Source: Tetrahymena elliotti 4EA
Taxonomy: Eukaryota; Ciliophora; Oligohymenophorea; Hymenostomatida; Tetrahymenidae
Direction of reading: 5' to 3'
NCBI GenBank assembly: GCA_000231825.2
Contig: JH720361.1
Coordinates: forward strand, 81,009 to 145,008
Length of the DNA stretch: 64,000 bases
Position numbers and translations under genes: made by a program. The notes beneath the pieces are model-generated. The model made no database searches and was not told the origin of the DNA. It saw nothing but the letters and a program-made list of their open reading frames with translations. How positions within the stretch are numbered: the first letter of the stretch is position 1; each line of letters starts with the position of its first letter. This document shows positions 37,674 through 50,209 of the stretch, piece by piece.

Positions 37674-38489
37674 CATGTTTTTAACTATTTTATATTTACA
37701 TTATTTCTTTCACAAAAATATTTTCATTTAAAAATGAAATAAACGTAGTAAAAGATTAAATTTACTTCTCAATTTACTAAAAGGATTATCTCTATAAACC
37801 CACTAACTGATCAGATTTTTTTAAAATTAATAAGATTTATACTGAATTTGCTTCTCAATATGCTGAATTAAATGTTAAGGGAATTGAAAAACTATTATCA
37901 AATTGTTTAGTAATTAATAGGATAGGATTGAATCAAAAATTATATCTTTCTTCTCATATTCTTTTATATTAATTAATTCCAATCTAAGAGCTGCTAATTT
38001 AAATAAAACTAAAATTTTTAAGGGAAAAATTCCTTTTCAACCTTAATTTATTTTAACTAATGTAATTTAAATCAATTAAATATTTCTAATTAAAAGATTT
38101 TTTTATTTTTAATCGTATTTCAGGCTTTAATAGCTATTAAGGTTATAATACCTCTATGAAATTTTATTAGTAACGTAATCTATAAAACATTTTCTCAAGT
38201 CTCTCTATCCCTAAAGCCTACTTCTACCTTATATTTCTCATAGAAATTCCAAAAAAATTTGACTCAAAATATTTTTTCTAGCAAATTTCATAATGAAAAT
38301 ACAGTTCAGATAATTTTTCATGAGATTACATTTTTTACTAACATATTTGAATGGATTTTTTTTCTACTGTTTTTAAATAAGAAGGTGTAGAAAGATTCAT
38401 ATTCAATTAAATTAAAAAATTTTTTTCTTTAAAACTTTACATATTATTAGTATTTACTTTATTATTATTCCTTGTTTTTTTAAGAATGA

Positions 38490-38605
38490 CTAATGGTATT
38501 CATAATTATCAAAATCTTGTTAAGTTAAGACATCTGTGCTGTTTTACTTAACAACTAAGAAAGTAGAAAAAGAGAGGAGCAATAAAGCAGATACTAATAT
38601 ACATC
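38490..38605 (-). pseudogene. SP1 copy 5, signal-peptide fragment
   Basis: Only about 35 codons around the signal-peptide and post-signal region remain. The upstream start and the mature region are gone. Confidence 0.6.
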
Positions 38606-39459
38606 AACATTTACTACCCAATTTATTTGAATTAAATTTTATGCGCTGGCTCTATAAAGTGATTAGCTAAATTTTATTTACTTGATTCTTTTAAGTAATA
38701 ATCTCTACCTGATCAGATTTTTTAGAACTTAATAGGATCTCATCAAAAATTTTAATTTTCTTCTCTGATTCTTTTATGCTAGAATTTTTCATTCAGATCT
38801 AAGACTTATTTTTGAATAAAAGAATAAGAAATGATGTAACTTTTTAACCATAATAAACTCTGATAAAATAAAAAAAACAAATATTTACTTGAATTAAATT
38901 TTATTTACTTGATTCTATAAAGTAATTATCTCAAACTGATTCATTAAAGGTTCTTAGTTTTGTTTCATTTATGATTTACAAAATATTAAAAAAACCTAAA
39001 ATTTTTTAATGGAAAATTGTTTTTCAATCTTAATTTATTTCAGATAATGCAATTTAAATCAAACCAATATTTCCTATTTAAATAAAGATTTAAAAATATT
39101 GAAAATAATTCTTTCCTATTACAAGTTTTAATAGTTATTAAGTTTACAATACCTCCATGAAGTTTTATTACTAACATAGTCTATAAAACATTCAATAATA
39201 TCCCTAAAGTTCAACTTCTCCATTCTATTTCTCATAGAAATTCCAAAAAAAAAATAACTCAAAATTTTTTTTCTTTTAACAATATCTTAAGTATAATTTC
39301 AATAAAATACCTTTTGAACATTGCAAAATTGTATCAGATTAGTTTTAAGAGAGTAATGAAACAAAAATATGAAGAAGGTTTTAAAAATTGAAGAAATGAA
39401 ATAAAAAAAGGTTTATTTGCTCAAACAAAGAAATTTGAAAAAAATATTATTTTTACTTT

Positions 39460-39845
39460 TTAAAAATCATACAACAAAAGCTAAAATCATAAGTAAAAAG
39501 GCTGAAAGTTTTAAAATAGTGCTGTAGATAGTATCAAAACAAGATTTCATTCCATTTCCATAAGCATTAACTGTACTATCACTTTTTGCTGTTTAATGAG
39601 AGGTAAAAGTACTTTGATTCAAATTTTAAAATCACTATCACTTCCAATTTTGGTTGTGTACATACAGTGAATGAATAAAACTTCCATACTAATCAACACC
39701 TCTTTAACTTTTTGGAGATTATCCAGCTATACAAGTAGAGGCGGCATATTTATCAATACAAAACTTATAGTTTAAACTTTTGCAATAATTACCCAAGAAG
39801 GACTAAACACTTAATTAGTAATTTATTATGTAATTAAAATTAATG
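39460..39845 (-). pseudogene. SP2 copy 5, frameshifted
   Basis: LNYKFCIDKYAASTC and the C-terminal FSTILKLSAFLLMILAFVV-type end (with TGA at about 39462) are recognisable in different frames. This copy preserves the reading frame across the A run that is shifted in copy 1. Confidence 0.6.
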
Positions 39846-40032
39846 AAAGGAAATTAAAAACGAAAATTCACACCTTTCTTATAATTTTTATATACCTCTT
39901 AAATAAAAATTTTAGTTGATATATAAATTTATTAATGCTGTGGATTCCCCTCAAATAAATAAGGATAAAGAATAATGTTTATTGAAATCTAAAATAACAA
40001 ACAGAATAAGCATATATTATTCAAACATATAA

Positions 40033-42063
40033 TCAATATTAGTCTAAATAATTATATGAATTGAAGCATTTTAAACTTAATTAAACCAATCTTTTAGACT
40101 TTAATATTACTGAAAATATTTTTTTTGCAAACTTACTTTATAGGTTGTTGTAGCTTTTTATTTAAAAGATTAGTGAATTAATTTTCGTATTTATTTTTTT
40201 TAATTTTACTTTAAATTTAGATAAACTGAATAGAGGAAATCGCATTTTTTAATTGCAAGAGCAATTTAAAGAGCTAATTCTGTGCTCATTTTGCATCTCC
40301 TAAAATAAAATAAAAATTTTATATTTGATATATTAAATATGAGTTACTGAAACTGGAAATTTAAATTCCTAAGAGATTTAGGAAATAAGAGCTCATTTAA
40401 TAGATTATAATCACTTATTTAATTATAGATTTAGTTATTTCTATTTTAATAAAAGTGAATTATATTCAGTTTAAAATATTTAATTATACCTCATGTCAAA
40501 ATTTATTGATTACAAGCTATTGCTTTATTAAATTTCTCTCATCAAAGTAACTAAACTTATCTTCTCGCAATTGAAGCTACAATAAATTTAAAGAATTTTT
40601 ATCAAAGTTGTGATAATATAATAAATTTACTTTGAATTCAAAAAAAAGTTAAAGTTCTTCAAAGCAGGCAGATTACTTAAGAATCTACCCAGGTATTGTA
40701 ATTCTTGATCTGAAACAAGGCTTTTTTAATGTGTATTCATACATTTGGATTTTTAACTCTAAATTTTCTTACATATAATATAAGGAGATGCCAGTTAGAA
40801 AAATGCATTTCTAAATCACTTACAGAAGCTCTTAAAACCTTTCTTAGTCAAATTGAGGATAACTTTTTTAATAATGATTTTTAAAAGAATATTTTAAATG
40901 AGTGATATTAATATTAATAGAAATTAATTTAAAAGAAATACTTGATAGTCAGAGATATTAATTGAATCGAACCATACATTTTTGATATTCCTAAACCAAT
41001 CTCAATGAGAAAACTGGAATAAACTGATGTATTACTTTTATTATAAAATATATTAATAAATATTCTAAATTATTTTTGTTTTACAAAAAATCGAATTCCA
41101 GACTACTTAAAATTTTTAGCTTATGAAAATTTTTCATAAGCATATTGATTCCTTCTTCACTTATTTTTGAATTACTAAAAAACTAAATTAATATAATTGA
41201 TGTATATTAATTTTAATTTACGTCATAAAAAGGTACAATCTTTATAAATTTGAGCAAATAGAAATCCCATTTCCAATCTAAAAGAAGCCATCAGGTTCAA
41301 TATTTATTTCACTTTTATAAAAATTATTGATAAGATTTTAATATTTTTGAATCTTTTACCTAATGTCTAAATGCAAATATATTATACTTTAGCAATATCC
41401 AATTCCTTATCCAAGATAAAAAGCACCTTTTTCTCCTATTTAATTTGCACTAAAGCATTAAATAAATTAAATTTAATATTCTTTGTTAATCAATATACCC
41501 TAAATTCAAATATAAATCTAATATCAATTGACATTTTTTAAATATTCTAGATATCTCATAAATTCCTGCTTAATTGATTTTGTTATAGCTTTTATTAAAA
41601 AAAATTAAAATATTTATTAAATAAAAAAATAATAAAATAAACCTCAAATCTAATTTTAATTTTTAAATTTTAGTGCAGTTTTGTATACTCTAACCTAAAA
41701 TCTATCCTAAATCTTAAATACTATTATGGCTTTTTCATAAAATAAATTTATAGGTTATTAACTTCTAAATACTATTATACTTCAGAGTAATACAAAGCTA
41801 ATTAAGATCTTTCATTCTTTTAATATTTTAAGCCAGTTATTTTAAATGAGAATTTGAGATTTTTTCATTCCTTTCAATATGTAAAAACAAGCAATCATAT
41901 TCATCCTAAATTATCCATTCAGAAATAAATAAGATGAAAATTATAAAATAAAAATTACTTCAATTGTAATATACTCTTTCATTTCTTTAAAATTAAGCTT
42001 TTTTTCTAAAAAGATTTAATGATTCTAAATTATTAATAATATCTACAAATTATTTCTCTTCAT
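40033..42063 (-). CDS. leucine-rich-repeat (RNI-like) protein, 14 exons, 444 aa
   Basis: Exons: 42063-41959, 41905-41781, 41729-41643, 41588-41499, 41449-41360, 41311-41222, 41174-41085, 41034-40942, 40862-40773, 40720-40631, 40576-40490, 40440-40354, 40299-40210, 40153-40033. Coding length is 1335 bases and phases close throughout. After a phase-0 first intron, all twelve others are phase 2, and exons 3-13 are 87-93 bases. Each encodes one 29-31-residue repeat of the form N-x-I-x-x-x-G-x-x-x-L-(x)n-C-x-x-L-x-x-L-x-L (NQIGEKGAFYLGQGIGYC; NKINQAGIYEISRIFKKCQL; KMSTELALQIALAIKKCDFL). This is the ribonuclease-inhibitor-type LRR, a curved protein-binding solenoid. The start is the first ATG after an in-frame TGA. 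An alternative donor in exon 12 (ending 40348) adds two codons. No kinase or NTPase domain is attached. Confidence 0.75.
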
Positions 42064-42570
42064 GAGTTAATTCTCAAAGAAAAATCTTCATAATATTCCT
42101 ACCTACATATTAAATAATAAGAGGGAATATAATTTAATAAGTTAAAAATTAGTTTCTAATTTGAAAAAAAATCAAATTTTATTGTTATTTTTTAAAAATT
42201 TATGAAGAAAAGTGGATATTTATCATTTTTTAGCTGAGTGAGCACTTTAGTTTATTTCTTACTTTTAATAAAGATTGAGAATCTTTTTTCAATTATTTAT
42301 TTTTAAGATTATTTTGTTAAAGTTATTTAATTTTAACAGAATCATCAGCAAATCAAATAAATTATTTAATTTAAATAAAAATATACAGTTTTTATAAAAT
42401 TTAATTATGTTTAAGTTAATGGTATACAATCAACATTTTTTAATATTAAAAAAATTTAAAAACGTAAAAATTAGTGCTAAGATAAGAAGAACAGCTTTGA
42501 TTAGATATTTTAAATATATCTTTTTATCAAAAATTTTGATTAATTTTAAAAGATTGAAATAGTTTATAAA
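42064..42570. other. divergent intergenic region
   Basis: 507 bases separate the starts of the LRR gene (minus) and the M16 peptidase gene (plus) and probably hold both promoters. I recognise no specific element. Confidence 0.5.
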
Positions 42571-45500
42571 ATGGATTAAATTAAAAAGTTATTCAGTTTT
42601 AATAAAAAGAGTGAAATTTTAATGGATGAAGAAGAATAGTAGTAATTTTTCAGTTAAAAATAGAGCAAAAATAAGTCTGTTTTTGCTGATGATGATGAAG
42701 ATACCTCAGGAAAAAATAATAAAAAGAGAAGATAGGAAAATTATTTTGATAGAGATTAGCTAAGTTTAAAAGAAGTGAGAGAGTTTTTAGGAAGATTTTA
42801 TGAGAAAAATAAATCAAATTTAGAAAAAATATTTATTTTTGTAGTCATCTTAGGGTTGGCCATTGTTTTGATTGGAATTTGTCTAGTTTTGATTTAGACA
42901 TTTGATTAAAAAAATATAGAAAGAAAGACATAACTATTAGATTATGAAGTAATTAAGCCTGTAAATGATATGAAAAATAATTATAAGTTGATCACTTTAG
43001 CAAATTAATTATAAATTCTCATAATATGGAATAATTAGACTTAATTGTCTTCTGTTTCTTTAGATATAAATGCAGGAAGTTGGTAAGAATCTTAAAAGAT
43101 TCCAGGATTAGCACATCTATTAGAGCATATGACATTCTTATAATCTGAAAAATACAACGAGCAATATTATTTTGACAATTTTCTTTCTGTAAATGGAGGA
43201 TATACTGATTCGTAAATTTAAAATAATCATCTTAATAACTAATAACTAATAAAATTTAATTATGAATTAGTTTTACTTCATACGACCACACAAACTTCTT
43301 CTTTTCAGTTTAGACCTCAGCATTATAAAAGGCTTTAGATATATTAGCACATATGTTTATAGATCCAGTTTTTGAGTATAATAATATTATAAATTTTTTG
43401 AGGTAAAAATTAATTAATTTTACATTTATTTAAATAGTTTAGAGTTAGTTAAAAAAGAAAGCAGTGTCGTTGAGAGTGAATTTAAGATTAGCTTGTAATC
43501 AGACGATTAAAAAATTAGACATTTACTAACTATTTTAAGTGATCCAAGTCATCCATATAGCAGATTTACTTCTGGTATTAGATTAAAATTTAATAATTAA
43601 CTCTTAATTGTAATTTATTTATTCACAGGAAATGTTTAGACATTAAGAGATAATTTTGAGGTTAACATAGTTGAGGAATTAGAAAACTTTAGAAGCAGTT
43701 ATTATAGTAGCAATTTAATGAAGTTAGTTATTTTTACAGATGAAAATATAGAAAGTGTGGAAGAATATATTTTGCCATTTTAAGACATATTTAATAATTT
43801 AGCGGATAAGCCTAATTTCAAAGAATTTAAGAAACCTTTAAAAAAAGCAAATAAGATTGTCAAACTTAAAACTTTAGATGAGAATGAAGTTCTCTATACA
43901 GTTTTTTAAATAGATTTAGATAAGAGTTAATTTTAAAAGAGACCAATTGAGTTCATCACATACTTTTTAAATAACAACATGAATAGAGGCTTAAAATATT
44001 ATTTGAATCAATAGCTAGATCTTATTCTAGATTTAGAGGTTGGAAATATTCTAGAATAAGAAAACTACACAATATTTTACATAAAGTTTATAGTTTAGAA
44101 TAAAAAGCTTAAGGAGTTTTAGACAATTGTTAATGGTTTAATGAATTATTTAGAATTTATCAAGGAATAAGGGCTTGATAACTCTATCTATTAGGATAGA
44201 GCTCTCATTTCCAACTTAACTTTTAGCTTCAATGGACATTCTTACATGACTTAGGTAAATTTAAGCAATTCTATTTTTAATTGAAAAAAATAAATTAAAA
44301 AGGAAAATGTTTCAAATTATGCTTGGAATCTTAATGAGTATGATTATAAAGAAGTTTTTGCAGCTGATAGTATTTGGAATGAAAGTTTAGATAAAGCTTT
44401 AATGAAAAAAGTATTAAATCAGATGCAAGATTTTGACAATATCATATTAATAGCAGGATCTTCAAATTTCTCAAATTAAAATCTAGAAGACCTAGTTTTA
44501 GAAGATTAAGAAGAATTATAAGATATTGAGTATAAAGAATAAGTAGCATATTAAAATTCCTTTATTGAATTATAATCTGATTCTTAATTAAGTGAAAATG
44601 AAGATACTAATGAGGTTACTGAATCTACTGATCAAGATGTTTCAACTCCTGAAGAATATTTGTTTTTAAATTCTGATGAATTTGATAATTCTGTTCCTTT
44701 ATATGATATCCAATATTCTGAAAAGAGTTTATCAGAAGAAAGTATAAAAAATATGAAAAATCTAAATGATACATTAATATCAACATTTTAGGTTGAATAA
44801 AAGAATGAATATATACCTACTAATTTAGATTTATTAGATCTTTGTGATAATAATTAAATGCATATTGAATATTCTTATGTTGATTTGAGTCAATAAACTT
44901 TACCAGATCCTAAATCTAATGTTTGCTTATATAGTCCTTATGAAAATCCAACAAGAAAATTTACAAATTTTAATTTTACTGAGTTAATATTTTAATCTTC
45001 TATGTCTTGTGACTCTTAAGAGTATATCAGTGAAACCTAAAAATATCCAAGCCTTATTAAATATTAAAATGGTATCGAAGGCTGGTATAAATTAGATTTA
45101 TAATATAGAGTTCCATAGGTAGTAGGATATTTTAACATTGAATTTAAAGATAGATTTGAGAGTCCTAGAGATGTAATGAAAGGAAAAATACTTGCCAACA
45201 TGTTCTAAAAGATAATTTAACAACGTTTTAGTGAAGCTATTGAATCAGGATATTTAATTGAAGTATCTTCTTAATATTCATCAATAACATTGAAAGTAAA
45301 ATTATTTTTTAGTTGAATTAAAATTTTGAGAATTTTATTAAGTGATAATTTATTAATTTACTAAACTAATTATTAATTAAAAGGTTGTTGGATGGAGTTA
45401 AAATTTTGATTAAGTTTTATTGGAAATTTTTTAAATGTGGAAAGATATTGAAATGAATGAAGAAGATTATCAAAATGTTATTGAAGAAATCTAAGAAGAG

Positions 45501-46560
45501 ATAAATAACTATCAATAATGGGACACAGCTTAATAAGGAAAAGAATATTTCTTGAAAAAGGTAATGCTTGAAGAATTTATTGACCCTAAAATGTAGCTTT
45601 AAGTTTTACAAAAAATTACTTTTGAGGATATATTGAAGCATGCCTAAAAAGAGAGGAGTAGTTCAAAACTAATAGGATTAATTGTTGGAAATATTCATGC
45701 TTCTTAGGCTTAGGAATTATTCAATAAAATAGATTAAAATATTTAGTTTAACAAAGAACTCTAAGAATATAGGAATGTTTATGGAGTCTTTGATGTTGAT
45801 GCATTATATCTTGTCAAGTAAAAATCTATTTTTTAATTTAAAGCATTTTTATTAAATATAAAATAAATTTTAAATTATTAGAGTTAAAACTGTAAGCGCT
45901 TAGTAAGATTTTGGTAGATCCTTAGTTGCTTTTTATTAGATTGGAAAAAGAAACTCTGTAACAATTACAGAAGGTAGATTAGTAATGAAAATTTTTAAAT
46001 AATACATCTAAAATTACTTAATTAATGAGAAATAAAAGATTTATAAAATAAATACTGAGTTAATAAGTTATGGATCTAATGATGGTATTTTAATAACCAT
46101 AAAATCTGAAGATTCAACAATTATTTAAATCTAGAATGATCTACAAGATACTATTTTATAATTTTAGTAAAATTTGCCTCTTTTCCTTGAAAACTAATTC
46201 TAGAATATTACATAAGCAGAATTAAGAGTGATAAATTCTATTCCATTATCTTTAGTTTAAAATGTTGAATATTTTTGGAAATAGCTCACTGATTTTAATT
46301 ACGTTTTTGATGAATAAAATATTCTATCTCAATCAATTGAAAATACTTCAAAGGAAGATATTGTATCAGCTTTTGAAAATATATTTGTTAAAAATCCTAA
46401 AGCAGTAATTATTCAGGTGCACAGCTACGATGACTCTTTAAAGAAAAATAATAAATCTGTAAAGTAATAGAATTAGAATGAAAAAATAGTAATTATCACA
46501 GATATTTACAAGTAAATGAAGAATAGAAATTTTGACAAATTTGCATGTGAAATTTTATGA
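42571..46560 (+). CDS. membrane-anchored M16 metallopeptidase, insulysin-like
   Basis: Exons: 42571-43211, 43271-43402, 43438-43574, 43629-44254, 44303-45295, 45384-45817, 45882-46560 (3642 bases, 1213 aa). Residues 87-109 form one membrane segment (FVVILGLAIVLIGICLVLI) after an acidic/basic N-terminus, suggesting a type II membrane protein. The inverted zinc motif is AHLLEHMTF (H182, E185, H186). The third ligand is E272 in VVESEF, matching insulysin's V-D-S-E-H region. VNGGYTDS and FFFSVQTSALQKALDILAHM fit domain 1, and KNEYIPTNLDLLDL fits the linker before domain 3. An acidic, serine-rich insertion near residues 600-680 is not in insulysin. It should cleave peptides outside the cytosol or in a vacuole; substrate unknown. 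Domains 3-4 are diverged. Confidence 0.85.
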
Positions 46561-47364
46561 AAATTTGTATCAAACAAATATTAACTAATTTCTTTCCAAA
46601 ATTACTTGAAAAATTTTAATTTAAAAATCTCTAATATTTAATTAACAGTCTTTTCTATTTCAAAGATTTAGAATGGGCTTAATTTAATTCATTTAAATTA
46701 GTTAAATATTTTAGTAACTATTCTTATCATAGGAATTTGAATATTTTTAACAATTAATTTGATAAAACTTGCAAAAATATGATTTAAACTTTTTAAATTC
46801 TGTCTGTTTGTTGACTGATGAATTGTTGAAAAAGTTAAATATTTTATTTCTGTAATTTTAAGAGCTTAAACAAAAAATAAAATAAAAAATATCTTTAATA
46901 AGTAAGAAAGTTTTTAATCATAAAACCTTTTTATCAATTACTTAAAAATTATTAAATAATCAAAAATGATTTTTTAAGAAAAAAAATACTTTGTAAAAAC
47001 TAAATTTGTTTTGTTTTTATTGGCTAAAAATTTGAAAGATTTTATTTATTGATTTTTATATTAATATTTTTGTTGTTGTTGTGGTTGTCTGATTGATTCA
47101 GAGATACATTTCAATAAAAGTAGAATCTTTATATCTACTTATTTGTTTGTTAGAATGAGGAGCAATATTAGAAATGAGTGAATTAGTTTTGATTTTGGTA
47201 TTTAATGAAATTTAAAGATTTTTCAAGTAAATTATATAGGGTAAATTTAAAAAGGGTAAATTACTTCTATTTATTAAAATTATTCATAATTTTTAATATA
47301 TTATTATTACTAATTAAACAAAGGAGAAATAAATTACATATCATTACTAAATTTGGTAGTTAAA
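46561..47364. other. intergenic, nothing recognised
   Basis: AT-rich spacer between two plus-strand genes. It contains a short TTGTTGTTGTTGTGGTTG run near 47070. Confidence 0.6.
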
Positions 47365-49044
47365 ATGGGTAAAAAAATAGCTAAGAAATACGAATCAGAA
47401 TCTGAAGAGGATTTTGATGATGAAGGTTATGATTAATAATTAGATGAAGAAGAGGATGATCAAATGGATGTAGAAAATAGTGAATAAGAAGAAGAGGATT
47501 ATTAGAGTAATTCTGATATTTTAGATAATGAAGATGATAGTGAAGGATCTGAAGTGTAAGTTAATAGAGGTGCTGATTTTGGTAAAAAAAAGAATGATTA
47601 CTATAAGGGCTCTGATGTTACTGACTCTGATGATTCAGCTGAGGAGGAAGGAGCTGAGTAGGTATATAGAGAAAATTAAAACGCTTTGACTGAAGCTGAT
47701 TTCATGGATGAAGATTTCAGAAATTAAGAAAGTTAATAATAGTCAGAAGAAGATGAAGCAGCTAATTTAGATGCTGAAAAAGCTAAGGTTTTAGAATAAG
47801 AAAAAAAGTAAAAGTTAGTTAAGAAGTTAAGTCCTGAAATTATTAGTTTAGCTTAAGAAATGAATATCAGTATCAGCGAAATTACTGACAAATTATTCCC
47901 TATTCTTGATGTTGAAGAAGCTAAGAAAATATTGCCAGGAAAAGGATAAAACTTTTTAGAAATTAGATATGAATTACTCATTAGTTACACTATCTGTATT
48001 TTGTTCTATTTATTATTGAAGGCAAAAGGAAAAATTACCAATAACCACCCCGTCCTTGATAAACTCACCAAGTATAAAACTATGATTGAACGTATGAATA
48101 TTTCTATAGATGATTTCGAGACTTAAGTTGGAAAAATTATTGCTAAAAACTTATAATCTAAGAAGAAAGGAACATAAAAAGGATAAAAGGCTATGACATT
48201 TGAAGAAAAAATGTAATTTACCAACAACAATTTTTTTACTTTTATGAAATATTTTGTTATTTTAAATAGGAAACTTAATAAAAAAACTCAAAATAAAAAC
48301 TCTAAAGAGACTGAATAGCAAAAGCTTGCTAGAGAATTGTAATAAGAATTAAAAAATATGTATGGCGAATCAGAGGGTGATGATGAATTTGATGACTTCG
48401 ATTAAGAAGAAGAATCAGAAAATAATCTCCTAAGTGATGATGAAGAAGATGTTAGAATTACAAAGGGTGTTTAAGCTTCCAAAAAATAAGGCAAATAATA
48501 AGCAGGATCATCTAAAAAGGCTGATAATGGAGAAATAAATATGGCCAGCATTGAACCATGGATGCTAGATGATGAAGATGAAGGCGATATGCTTCTTTAA
48601 GAACCTAAAAAGGTTGACTTAAACAAGATGAAAAAGAAAGAAGCTAACAAAAATGTAAAAAATAGTGAAGAATTTGAAGATGATTTCTATAAGCAAGTCA
48701 AGTAATAACAAATAGATGAATAAATCTCCAGAAAGAAATAAAAGATTTTAGAAAAAGAAAAGAAGAAAGAATAATTAGCTAAAAAATATGAAATTAGAGA
48801 AGTTAATGAAGAAGAATCAAGAAAAATCTCTACATAAATTCTTCAGAATAAGGGTAATTTAGTCAGAAAAAGAAAGGATAAAAGTGGTAATGCTCGTGTT
48901 GCTTATCGTCAAAAATTCGAAAAGAAGCAAAGAATCCACAACATTAATCACCGTGGTAAAATATACGATAAGCAAATACATGGTTATATGGGAGAAATGG
49001 GTGCCATTAAGCCAAGTTTAATTAAAAGTAATAAATTAGCATGA
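47365..49044 (+). CDS. UTP3: UTP3/SAS10, small-subunit processome protein
   Basis: Exons 47365-48212 and 48270-49044 (540 aa, phase-2 intron). The N-terminus is strongly acidic with a basic patch at the start. Residues about 150-290 contain the SAS10/C1D-type helical region (LEIRYELLISYTICILFYLL, then HPVLDKLTKYKTMIERM). The C-terminus carries the SAS10 signature, with VRKRKDKSGNARVAYRQKFE followed by KKQRIHNINHRGKIYDKQ. The family is a U3 snoRNP-associated nucleolar factor needed for 18S rRNA processing. Order, length and C-terminal motif all agree. The gene converges on the membrane-protein gene downstream. Confidence 0.88.
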
Positions 49045-49075
49045 AAACCAAATATATATTTTTATGTTTACATTT

Positions 49076-49500
49076 ATATCAAAACAAATCTTTCTCTAAA
49101 AAATTACCTCCAAAAACTATTCATTTATAACAAATAATCTTTATGTTTCATAAAAGTTCTTATTTTTTAAATACTCTAAATTTGGTATTATTTCATTTTT
49201 GCTAAATTAACAACCATCAATAATATCAAAACAAATCTTTCTCAGATAAGTTAAACTAAATTATCAAAAAATAATTTAATCATTATCAAATTGTCTTTAT
49301 GTTTAACAAAGTTGTTGTTTTAAATAATGTCAAATTATGATCGTTTATATAAAATCATAATTTATTTTCAATAAACAAACTATTTTGTCTTAATTAAATT
49401 AATAGTCATCAATAATATCAAAACAAATCTTTCTCAAAGAGTAAATTAAATTCTCAAAAAATTATTTATTTATCATTATATCTTCTTTTTTTTCCTTAGC
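49076..49500. repeat. three short tandem-like repeats in the convergent intergenic region
   Basis: The 21-base core ATATCAAAACAAATCTTTCTC (minus its last base in some frames of comparison) recurs at about 49076, 49223 and 49415. Partly conserved flanks include CTTTATGTTT about 50-70 bases downstream of the first two. The repeats are 147 and 192 bases apart and do not encode protein. Confidence 0.6.
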
Positions 49501-50209
49501 AAATTTAAAGGCATAGATTATTATCTTTATAACAAAAATAGTAAGATTTTATAAAAATTCAAAGCTTTATACTTCATAAAAATTATTTAATTTTATCTAT
49601 TTAAAGTAGTTTATCACTTTATAAAATGTCAAAATTTCAATAAACTTGGCATGAAATAAATCATAGTTTCAGTTGCAAGAATTTATTAACAAAAATAGTC
49701 AAATTATCTACAAGCTTTGCTCAATAAAAACAACAAATAGATTTTAAATTAATCTTTTTCATCTGTCTTTCACATAATTCAAAGATGAATTGGATAAAAA
49801 AATTAAAAATTATTAAAAAAGAAAAATCAAGGCAAGAAAAAAAATCTAAATTTTGATCACTGAATTTTTACAAAAAAAGAGGAAAAGAAAAATAAATGTT
49901 ATTTTTTTATAAATTTAAAAGAAATCTAATAAATTTAAAAATGGTTTTTGCTTATCTAGCTAGAGTTTTGTTTTGATGAAGGGAGACACAAAAAAAATCT
50001 TATTTATAATAAAATTGAAATATTTTTAAAGTTTATTAAATTTTTATGAAGTATATAATTTATTTTAATGAATAGTGTTTCTTTCTAATAAGCAAATTTT
50101 TTAACAAAAGAAAAAGTAAAAAATACAAAAAACAATTCGTCATAAATTTAGGAGTTAGTTTAGCTCATAAATAAATTTTTATTTCAAATGTAATTTACTT
50201 ATCACTCAA

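Larger units (their letters stand above)
29085..39845 (-). repeat. decaying tandem array of alternating secreted-protein genes (families SP1 and SP2)
   Basis: A unit of about 2.1-2.4 kb is repeated about five times. Each unit carries, on the minus strand, an SP1 copy (near 29.2, 31.4, 33.4, 35.6, 38.5 kb) and an SP2 copy (near 30.2, 32.6, 34.6, 36.9, 39.65 kb). Shared spacer blocks include AATCTTGTTAAG and TTTTACTAACATAGTCTAT-type sequence. SP1 copies at 31.4 and 33.4 kb are intact; all others are truncated or frameshifted. The last unit is lengthened by a 0.5-kb TIR element. Confidence 0.8.

Noticed and set aside
40033..42063. First impression that the LRR locus is a frameshifted pseudogene
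   Set aside because: All apparent frameshifts disappear when short phase-2 GT..AG introns are placed at the same position in each repeat; coding length and stop then agree.
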